A stretch of 60,359 bases of DNA, from positions 1 through 60,359 of the forward strand of contig NZ_LZIS01000186.1 of assembly GCF_001667015.1 (NCBI RefSeq), given 5' to 3'. Positions 53,933 to 60,359 of the stretch are shown piece by piece. The DNA comes from Mycobacterium sp. E3198. GTDB taxonomy: Bacteria; Actinomycetota; Actinomycetes; Mycobacteriales; Mycobacteriaceae. The notes under the pieces were generated by a model. It was not told the DNA's origin, ran no database searches, and worked only from the letters and a program-made list of their open reading frames with translations. Position 1 is the first letter of the stretch, and every line of letters begins with the position of its first letter. The translations under genes were made by a program, and so were the position numbers.

Positions 53933-56900
53933 ATGAGCGCTACGGAACCCTATGAGGACACGCTGACCTGGAGTGACGTGGGCGTGAACGAGCTGCCGAG
54001 CGGGACGGTGACGCTTTTGCTCGCCGACATCGAGGGCTCGACGCGGCTGTGGGAGGCCCGGCCCGACGAGATGGCCGCCGCCGTCACATGCCTTGATCGT
54101 GCGTTGTGCGATCTCGTTGGCAAACACTGCGGGGTTCGCCCCATCGAGCAGGGTGAAGGCGACAGCTTCGTAATCGCCTTCGACCGCGCCGGCGACGCAG
54201 TCGCCTGTGCCCTCGACCTACAGCTCGCACCACTGCTCCCCATCCAATTACGTATCGCCGTTCATACCGGGGACGTTCAGCTCCGCGATGAAGGCAACTA
54301 CATCGGACCGGCGATCAACCGGACCGGCAGGCTACGAGATCTGGCCCACGGGGGCCAGACTGTGCTGTCGGGGGCGACCGAGGCGATGGTCATCGACAAT
54401 TTGCCCCCTAACGCCTGGCTGACGGAGCTTGGCCGCTATCAGCTGCGTGACCTGCCCCGCCCGGAACGCGTGCTACAGCTGTGCCATCCCGACCTACGAA
54501 ATGAATTCCCGCCGTTGCGGACGTCGAAAACCGTTGCCACACATCATCTGCCAACCCGGCTGACCAGTTTCATCGGCCGCGCCGGGCAACTAGCCGAGGT
54601 GCGACAGACGCTCGGGAAGAACCGGTTGGTGACGTTGACCGGCGCCGGCGGGGTGGGAAAAACACGTCTCGGCGTTGAGGTTGCGGCGTCGTTGGCCGAT
54701 CATCTCGAGGGCGGGGTGTGGTTCATCGACCTCGCGCCCATCACAGATCCCGAGCTGGTCGCGATCGCGGCCGCCCGCGCGCTGGGGCTGCCGGATCAGC
54801 CCGGTCGCACTACCACGGAGACATTGCTCGGGTTCATCGGCGACCGTCAGATGCTCGTCGTGCTTGACAACTGCGAGCACCTGCTGGACGAGACGGCGGC
54901 GCTGATCAAGACTTTGCTGGACGCCTGCGCCGGATTGCGGTTGCTGATGACGAGCCGGGAACCGATCGGCGTCGCCGGCGAGGTGACGTGGCGGGTTCCG
55001 TCGCTGTCGGTCGGCGACGAGGCGGTCGAACTGTTCGTCGACCGAGCTCGGTTGGCCCGGCCCGGCTTCAGCGCCGGCGACGCCGGCGCGATCGCGGAGA
55101 TTTGTCGACGGCTGGACGGTGTGCCGCTGGCGATCGAGCTCGCCGCGGCGCGCGTGCGGGCGCTGTCGGTTGACGAGATCCGCGACAGCCTGCACGACCG
55201 CTTCCGCCTCCTGACCGGCACCACCCGCATGGCGGTGCGGCGCCAGCAGACCTTGCGGGCGTCCGTGGACTGGTCGCACGCGTTGTTGACCGAATCCGAG
55301 CGGGTGCTGTTTCGCCGATTGTCCGTGTTCGTCGGCGGGTTTGATCTGGCGGCCGCGCGGGCTGCTGCCGGGGACAGCGATGTCGAGCGCTACCAGGTGC
55401 TGGATCAGATCACGCTGCTTGTCGACAAGTCCTTGATAGTAGCCGAAAATCCCTGCGGTACAACGCGATATCGGATGCTGGAGACGGTCCGCCAATATGC
55501 ATTGGAGAAACTCGGCGAGTCGGGCGAAGGTGAGGGAGTCCGGGCGCGCCATCGTGATCACTACCTGGGAATCGCCGGTCTGCTGGAGAACCCGGCCGAA
55601 GCGAGCGACGAGCGGCGGCTCGAGCAGGTCGAAGCCGAGGTCGATAATCTGCGCGGCGCCTTCAGCTGGTGCCTCGACAGCGGCGACGCGGACACCGCAC
55701 TGCGCTTCGCGTCCGCGTTGGTTCCACTCTGGCTGGTGCGCGGCCGAGTTCACGAGGCGCTGATGGGTTGGTTCGACCCTGCGCTCAGCGAAACCGATGG
55801 CCGTCGCATTGACGTGACGCCCGCCGTTGCGGTGCGTGCGCTCGCCGATCGGGCCCTGCTGCACACCTGGGCGATCGGCGTCGACAGCGCGGACTGGGCC
55901 GAAGAGGCCGTGACGATGGCTCGGGAGATTGGGGATCCGGCCCTGTTGGCGCGTGCGCTCACCGCATCCGGTGTGATGCTCTCGTACGCGGGCCAGTCCG
56001 GACAGCAGTATCTGGACGAAGCGATCGGCCTGGCGCGCCCGTTGGGCGATAAGTGGACGCTGAGTCAGGTACTCGGCTGGCAGACCAACTTGGCATTTAT
56101 GACCGGGGATCCGCGTGCCCTTCAGGCGTCCGGTGAAGAGGGCCGCCACCTGGCTGCGGCCGTTGGCGACCGCTTTACCGTCCGGCAGTGTCGCCAATGG
56201 TTGGGTTGGGCGCAAGCGATTTGCGGGGACCTCCCCGGAGCGGTTGCTTCGCTCCATGAGGTCGAAATCGACGCCCAGGCGGCACACGACATCATGTGGT
56301 GGGCGGTGAGCATGAACTTCCGCGGAATGCTGATCGCACTGCAAGGCGACGCCTCAGCCGCGCAGGCCATTCTGGACGTTCCAGCGCAGGTCATTTCCGA
56401 ATTTGGTGACCTCTGGATGGGAAATGCCAATGGTATTCGAGCAGTCGCGGCGTTGGCCGCCGGCGACGTCGCCGATGCGGAGCAGTCGAGCGCACTGGCC
56501 TGGGAGCAATTGAGGCCCAACCCCATACACCAGCAGATGCATGCCTACCTGCGCGCCGAGGCGGCGTTGGCGAATGCGGATGTGTCCGCGGCGCGACGTT
56601 GGGCCGATGACGCCGTCGAGGTGGCGCTGGGCTGGCACCGGGTGTTGGCGTTGACGGCCCGGTCCCGCGTGGCAATCGCGCTGGACGAGCTGGATCAGGC
56701 CGAACGCGACGCGCACGATGCACTCGCTTCGGCGATCGGATTGGACGCACTTCTCGGTGTTCCGGACCTCCTTGAGTTGCTGGCGATCGTGACAGCCGGC
56801 CGCGAGAGGCACGCAGAAGCGGCCCGGCTCTTCGGCGCCGGAGAGGCGCTGCGGCAACGCATCGGCTCCGTGCGGTTCAAGGTTCACGCCGCCGCGCACG

Positions 56901-57247
56901 ACGGTGCGGTCGCGCGGGCGCGGGAAACATGTAACGACCCCGATTTCGACGTCGCGTGGGCCGAAGGCGCGGCGCTGTCCACCGAGGAGGCGATCGCCTA
57001 TGCCCAGCGGGGCCGCGGTGAACGGCGACGGCCGACCAGCGGCTGGGCATCGCTCACGCCGGCGGAGCGCGCCGTCGTCGGCCTGGTTAGTGAGGGGCTC
57101 GCCAATAAGGCCATTGCCACAAGGCTTTTCGTCTCGTTGCGAACGGTGGAAAGCCACCTTACCCACGTGTACGCAAAGCTGGGCCTGACGTCCCGGGTGC
57201 AGCTCGCCCAAGAGTCGGCGCGTCACGGGCGACCAACAACAATTTAG
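53933..57247 (+). CDS. Cyclase-NB-ARC-LuxR transcriptional regulator
   Basis: A 1104-residue regulator. The N-terminal class III cyclase-like domain (about 22-185) has LLADIEGSTRLWE and QGEGDSFVIAF with both metal Asps, and GPAINRTGRLRDLAHGGQ. An NB-ARC-type ATPase follows with Walker A TGAGGVGKTRL (236-246) and VLDNCEHLLDE. A TPR-like middle leads to the C-terminal LuxR HTH (about 1040-1100), LTPAERAVVGLVSEGLANKAI. This is the mycobacterial Rv1358/Rv0890c type. ATG 53933 gives a start just before the cyclase; earlier in-frame ATGs exist. The 3' end overlaps vapC by 4 bases. Confidence 0.87.
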   Translation: MSATEPYEDTLTWSDVGVNELPSGTVTLLLADIEGSTRLWEARPDEMAAAVTCLDRALCDLVGKHCGVRPIEQGEGDSFVIAFDRAGDAVACALDLQLAPLLPIQLRIAVHTGDVQLRDEGNYIGPAINRTGRLRDLAHGGQTVLSGATEAMVIDNLPPNAWLTELGRYQLRDLPRPERVLQLCHPDLRNEFPPLRTSKTVATHHLPTRLTSFIGRAGQLAEVRQTLGKNRLVTLTGAGGVGKTRLGVEVAASLADHLEGGVWFIDLAPITDPELVAIAAARALGLPDQPGRTTTETLLGFIGDRQMLVVLDNCEHLLDETAALIKTLLDACAGLRLLMTSREPIGVAGEVTWRVPSLSVGDEAVELFVDRARLARPGFSAGDAGAIAEICRRLDGVPLAIELAAARVRALSVDEIRDSLHDRFRLLTGTTRMAVRRQQTLRASVDWSHALLTESERVLFRRLSVFVGGFDLAAARAAAGDSDVERYQVLDQITLLVDKSLIVAENPCGTTRYRMLETVRQYALEKLGESGEGEGVRARHRDHYLGIAGLLENPAEASDERRLEQVEAEVDNLRGAFSWCLDSGDADTALRFASALVPLWLVRGRVHEALMGWFDPALSETDGRRIDVTPAVAVRALADRALLHTWAIGVDSADWAEEAVTMAREIGDPALLARALTASGVMLSYAGQSGQQYLDEAIGLARPLGDKWTLSQVLGWQTNLAFMTGDPRALQASGEEGRHLAAAVGDRFTVRQCRQWLGWAQAICGDLPGAVASLHEVEIDAQAAHDIMWWAVSMNFRGMLIALQGDASAAQAILDVPAQVISEFGDLWMGNANGIRAVAALAAGDVADAEQSSALAWEQLRPNPIHQQMHAYLRAEAALANADVSAARRWADDAVEVALGWHRVLALTARSRVAIALDELDQAERDAHDALASAIGLDALLGVPDLLELLAIVTAGRERHAEAARLFGAGEALRQRIGSVRFKVHAAAHDGAVARARETCNDPDFDVAWAEGAALSTEEAIAYAQRGRGERRRPTSGWASLTPAERAVVGLVSEGLANKAIATRLFVSLRTVESHLTHVYAKLGLTSRVQLAQESARHGRPTTI

Positions 57248-57645
57248 GGCGAGATCAGCTCGAGCCGTGGGAAGAGCGAACGATAGCGTCGGGGATCACG
57301 CGTCAGCAACGCGCGGCCGGTCACCGCGGCGTGGGCGCCGATGTAGAAATCCGATAGTGGAGAGCGCTTTTGGCCGCCCCGTCGCCGGTACTCGAGGAAG
57401 CATTTCCCGGCCAGAAAGGCCGCTTCCCAGGGCAGGGCCTCACGTTTGAGCTCGTCGGGCAAAGCCCGCTCGAGTTCTTCGATCCGGTCAAAGCCGATCG
57501 ACAACTCGGCGTAAATGATCGGATTGATGAGCGTCTCCGCGCGGTCCAGCGCGTCGGCAAGCTGCGCCTCACACCATTCGCACCACCGGGGGTCGGCGGT
57601 GAAAAGGTCGAGCAGCACGTTTGAGTCGACGAGCGTCCCTGCCAC
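57244..57645 (-). CDS. VapC toxin, PIN-domain ribonuclease
   Basis: A 133-residue PIN-domain protein. Acidic residues in LVDSNVLLDLF (near 5-15), IYAELS (near 45), and the late SDFYIGAHAAVTGRALLTRD cluster fit the PIN catalytic site. It probably cleaves a specific RNA when free of antitoxin. It follows the vapB gene by 8 bases on the same strand. It is not the vapBC3 of the menB region but a different pair. Confidence 0.87.
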   Translation of the reverse strand: MAGTLVDSNVLLDLFTADPRWCEWCEAQLADALDRAETLINPIIYAELSIGFDRIEELERALPDELKREALPWEAAFLAGKCFLEYRRRGGQKRSPLSDFYIGAHAAVTGRALLTRDPRRYRSLFPRLELISP

Positions 57646-57653
57646 CGAACCCG

Positions 57654-57878
57654 CTATTCGTCGCCGCGGGTTAGGGCCATGATTTCGTCGGTGCTCATCG
57701 CGACGGTGCCGCGACCTCGCATGCGGCGCGCAATCGCCGCACCGCGGTTCGCTTTCACCCGTACCAGCCGGGCGCCGCGTTCGTCGATCTCGAACTCGAC
57801 CTCCGAACCCGGCTCAATACCGAGCCTGCGCCGCACTTCGAGCGGGATCGTCACCTGTCCTTTGCTTGTCACCCGCAT
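57654..57878 (-). CDS. VapB antitoxin, AbrB/MazE-type
   Basis: A 74-residue antitoxin. The N-terminal swapped-hairpin AbrB domain is MRVTSKGQVTIPLEVRRRLG; a basic Ala/Arg-rich C-terminus (RGAAIARRMRGRG) would wrap the toxin. ATG 57878 lies 7 bases from a TAGGCT -10 hexamer, so it may be leaderless. It is followed by vapC and preceded by a perfect inverted repeat, its probable autoregulatory site. Confidence 0.88.
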   Translation of the reverse strand: MRVTSKGQVTIPLEVRRRLGIEPGSEVEFEIDERGARLVRVKANRGAAIARRMRGRGTVAMSTDEIMALTRGDE

Positions 57879-57885
57879 GACGGAC

Positions 57886-57919
57886 AGCCTACCAGGAGGT
57901 AATACCAGCGAGTATTACC
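57886..57919 (-). promoter_or_regulatory. Promoter and operator of the vapBC pair
   Basis: The perfect inverted repeat GGTAATAC-CAGCGA-GTATTACC (57898-57919) lies immediately upstream of a TAGGCT -10 (minus strand 57891-57886). The VapBC complex would bind here and repress its own genes, as known for AbrB-type VapB proteins. Confidence 0.72.
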
Positions 57920-57946
57920 GCCGCAGGCGCCTGCCGTGATAGACCA

Positions 57947-59410
57947 ATGATCGTGAGCAGCCTTGCCGAACAGACGCGTTGGATGGACGCCACGGACCAG
58001 GCCGAGCTGGTGGCCACGGGCGAGGTCACGCCGGCCGAGATGCTCGAGGCGGCGATCGAGCGGATCGAGCAAGCCAACCCGGCGCTGAACGCGGTCGTCA
58101 TCGAGTGGTTCGACCACGCCCGCTCCGTGGCGGCCGGCCCCGACCTGCCCGACGGGCCGTTTCGCGGCGTCCCGTTCCTGCTCAAGGACCTGTATACGAG
58201 CTTCGCCGGTCAGACCCTGTCCAACGGCAACGTCGCGCTGAAGGAGGCGGCCATCCTCGACACCGCCGACACGACGCTGGTCGCCCGGTTCAAGGCGGCC
58301 GGCCTGGTGATCGCCGGGCGGACCAACAGCCCCGAGCTGGGCACCCTGCCCACCACCCAACCGGTGGCCTGGGGAGCGACGCGCAACCCGTGGGCGCTCG
58401 ATCGCACGCCGGGCGGGTCCAGCGGTGGCGCGGCCGCCGCGGTGGCCGCCGGCATGGTCCCGTTCGCCAACGCCTCCGACGGCGGCGGCAGCATCCGGAT
58501 CCCCGCGTCGTGCTGCGGCCTGGTGGGGCTCAAACCGAGCCAGGGCAGGATCACGGTCGGCCCGGCCCGCAGCGAGTCCGGGCTCGGGGTCGAGTTGGGC
58601 GTCAGCCGCACCGTGCGCGACACGGCGCGACTGCTCGACGCCGTCCAGGGCCCCGGCGTCGGCGACTCCGTCATCGCGCCCGCGCCGCGGCGGCCCTACA
58701 CCGAGGAGGTCGGCGCCGACCCGGGCCGGCTGCGCATCGGGCTGCTCGACGCGCATCCGCGCGGCGACTTCCTGCACGACGACTGCGCCGGGGCCGCCCG
58801 CGCCGCGGCCTCGATGCTGGAGGGGCTCGGCCACGCCGTCGAGCCGGCCTGGCCCGCATGCCTCGCCGACACGTCGCTGACCCCCAAGTTCATGGCGATG
58901 TGGGCGACGCAGACGGCGATGGCGGCCCGCGGCTTCGGTGCGACCCTCGGACGTGAGGTGACTGCGGACGACCTCGAGCCGGTGAACTGGGCGCTCGTCC
59001 AGCACGCGAAGCGGCTGACCGCCGTCGACTACGCCGCAGCCCAAGCGGCGGGATGGGCCTTCCGCAGGGAACTGCAGCGGTGGTGGGCCGACGGCTGGGA
59101 CCTGCTGCTCACGCCGACGCTGGCCGAACCGCCGCTGCCGCTCACGGAGTTCGAGAACGACCCCGACGATCCCAACGCGCCGATGCGCCGCGCCGGGCAG
59201 TTCGCCGTGTTCACCCCGCCGTTCAACATGAGCGGGCAGCCGGCGATCAGCCTGCCCCTGCACCGCAGCGCCGCGGGTCTGCCCATCGGGGTCCAGCTGG
59301 TGGCGGCCTATGGGCGCGAGGACGTGCTCATTCGCGTTGCGGCGCAACTGGAATCGGCGCACCCGTGGTCCTCGGAGCACCCGCCGATCGTCTGCTCGCG
59401 GGGTGGTTAG
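57947..59410 (+). CDS. Amidase (amidase signature family)
   Basis: A 487-residue amidase. The catalytic Lys is in PFLLKDL, the cis-Ser in DGGGSIRIPAS and the nucleophilic Ser in TPGGSSGGAAAA; GGSSGG is diagnostic. It hydrolyses an amide of unknown identity. ATG 57947 (or GTG 57953) is used. It is divergent from the vapB gene and its end overlaps the convergent murQ gene by 4 bases. Confidence 0.9.
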   Translation: MIVSSLAEQTRWMDATDQAELVATGEVTPAEMLEAAIERIEQANPALNAVVIEWFDHARSVAAGPDLPDGPFRGVPFLLKDLYTSFAGQTLSNGNVALKEAAILDTADTTLVARFKAAGLVIAGRTNSPELGTLPTTQPVAWGATRNPWALDRTPGGSSGGAAAAVAAGMVPFANASDGGGSIRIPASCCGLVGLKPSQGRITVGPARSESGLGVELGVSRTVRDTARLLDAVQGPGVGDSVIAPAPRRPYTEEVGADPGRLRIGLLDAHPRGDFLHDDCAGAARAAASMLEGLGHAVEPAWPACLADTSLTPKFMAMWATQTAMAARGFGATLGREVTADDLEPVNWALVQHAKRLTAVDYAAAQAAGWAFRRELQRWWADGWDLLLTPTLAEPPLPLTEFENDPDDPNAPMRRAGQFAVFTPPFNMSGQPAISLPLHRSAAGLPIGVQLVAAYGREDVLIRVAAQLESAHPWSSEHPPIVCSRGG

Positions 59411-60312
59411 CCCCTCATGCCGAGCGCGTCCCGCACGTGACCGCGCGCCCGGTCGAGCCGTGCGGCGGCCTCGGCCGCGTCGACGCCCGCGAGCAGCGCG
59501 ACGATGGCGGTCTTGCAATGACCGCCCGCGGCGGCCAGCGCGGCTGCCGCGGCCTCCTCGTCGACGCCGGCCGCGTCCCGGACGATCCGCACCGCGCGGC
59601 GGCGCAGCTTCGCATTGGTCGCGCGCACGTCGACCATCCGCGGTCCGTAGGCGCGGCCGAGCGCGATCATCACGCTCGTCGAGAGCGCGTTGAGCACGAC
59701 CTTCTGGGCGGTCCCCGCCGTCAGCCGGGTGGAGCCGGCGAGCACCTCGGGCCCGGTCAGCAACTCGATCACCACGTCGGCGGACGCCTCGATCCCCGGG
59801 TTGTTGACGACCGCGACGGTCAGTGCGCCCACCGCCCGCGCGTGCTCAAGCGCGCCGAGCACGTACGGTGTGCGGCCCGACGCGGTGATCCCGACGAGCG
59901 CGTCCGCGGCGGTCAGGTCGGCGAGATCGGTTGGGTCGAAACGGTCTTCGGCGCCCTCGATCGCCTCGGTCAGCGCCGCCGGCCCGCCGGCGATCACGCC
60001 GCGCACCAGGTGGGTGCCGAACGTCGGCGCACACTCGGCCGCATCGAGCACGCCGAGGCGCCCCGGCGTCCCGGCGCCGGCGTAGATCAGGCGGCCGCCC
60101 CGCTCGAGCCGCGCGGTGATCGCCTCGGCCGCCGCCGCGACCCGCGGGACCGCAGCGACCACCGCGCGGTGCGCCTCGCCCTCGGCGGCGACGAGCAGCG
60201 CGATGATGTCGTCGAGCGGCCGCGCGTCCAGGTCGTCCAGGTCCGGGCGGACGGCCTCGGTGGCCAGCGCGTCGAGGCCGCGCGGGGCCGAGCCGGCGGA
60301 CACGCGGATCAC
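59407..60312 (-). CDS. murQ: N-acetylmuramic acid 6-phosphate etherase
   Basis: A 301-residue SIS-domain etherase that removes the lactyl group from MurNAc-6-phosphate in cell-wall recycling. LIYAGAGTPGRLGVLDAAEC is the substrate loop (E. coli has GTSGR; here Ser is Pro), EGAED holds the second catalytic Glu, and ATNAKLRRRAVRIV and GGHCKTAIV are conserved. The start GTG 60312 overlaps a possible stop of an upstream gene. M. tuberculosis has no MurQ. The frame also continues open to the window edge. Confidence 0.9.
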   Translation of the reverse strand: MIRVSAGSAPRGLDALATEAVRPDLDDLDARPLDDIIALLVAAEGEAHRAVVAAVPRVAAAAEAITARLERGGRLIYAGAGTPGRLGVLDAAECAPTFGTHLVRGVIAGGPAALTEAIEGAEDRFDPTDLADLTAADALVGITASGRTPYVLGALEHARAVGALTVAVVNNPGIEASADVVIELLTGPEVLAGSTRLTAGTAQKVVLNALSTSVMIALGRAYGPRMVDVRATNAKLRRRAVRIVRDAAGVDEEAAAAALAAAGGHCKTAIVALLAGVDAAEAAARLDRARGHVRDALGMRG

Positions 60313-60359
60313 GTGCGGCTCGTGGATCGCCCCCAGCCGCAGCGCGGCGCGCAGGGGGT

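Noticed and set aside
60309..60359. Possible 3' end of another minus-strand gene overlapping the murQ start (GTGA)
   Set aside because: Only about 16 residues are visible, with no recognisable domain; the overlap pattern alone is too little to call.

Overview
The window is high-G+C mycobacterial chromosome. The gene order from a Pro/Thr-rich membrane protein through menE, pitA, menB, fadD8, menC, bpoC, menD, mgtA, menG, menJ, grcC1, htpX and gpsA to a YajQ-family gene is that of Mycobacterium tuberculosis Rv0538-Rv0566c. Several cassettes that M. tuberculosis lacks at these positions suggest a slow-growing non-tuberculous mycobacterium, possibly of the M. avium complex; the species is an inference. 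No rRNA, IS element, transposase, integrase or CRISPR array was seen, and no stretch longer than about 300 bases lacks a gene.

Layout. 1-4.9 kb: the tail of a repeat-rich membrane protein, two sugar-transfer genes, an inserted TetR/O-methyltransferase pair with matching operators, and a polytopic membrane protein. 4.9-10.4 kb (minus): menE, two small proteins, pitA, a glyoxalase-like protein, an SDR and menB. 10.35-13.0 kb: a secreted protein, an F420-type oxidoreductase and an aldo/keto reductase divergent from a TetR gene with twin operators. 13.1-21.5 kb: fadD8, then the coupled run amidohydrolase-menC-bpoC-menD-DUF3592, then mgtA. 21.5-25.3 kb: an inserted SDR/MarR against sulfotransferase/DUF1214 cassette. 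25.4-29.4 kb: menG, a secreted protein, a Rv0560c-like methyltransferase, menJ and grcC1. 29.5-37 kb: htpX, a SulP transporter, gpsA, an unusual membrane-anchored protease, a Baeyer-Villiger-type monooxygenase and yajQ. 37.0 kb: tRNA-Tyr.

37.2-49.7 kb is accessory and the most interesting part. Seven minus-strand genes (45195 down to 38016) overlap end to end. They encode a possible HK97-fold (encapsulin-like) shell protein, a polyprenyl diphosphate synthase, two small helical proteins, a CrtC/AttH-like protein, an SCP2-like lipid-binding protein and a 1031-residue FAD oxidoreductase whose Pro-rich tail carries two copies of an amphipathic helix. A very large AAA/TPR/GAF/class III cyclase lies just upstream. 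I infer a possible compartmentalised isoprenoid (carotenoid- or terpene-like) pathway.

49.8-60.4 kb: a divergent Nramp-like transporter, a CDF metal exporter, an unlisted 37-residue metallothionein-like gene with an exact copper-responsive RicR-type box, a lipoprotein, a cyclase-NB-ARC-LuxR regulator, a VapBC toxin-antitoxin pair, an amidase and murQ.

The menaquinone genes cover most of the pathway: MenD, MenC, MenE and MenB build the naphthoate ring, GrcC1 makes the polyprenyl tail, MenG methylates and MenJ saturates one isoprene unit; menA and menF are outside the window. Several genes appear leaderless, with a TANNNT -10 box 6-7 nt before the start codon.
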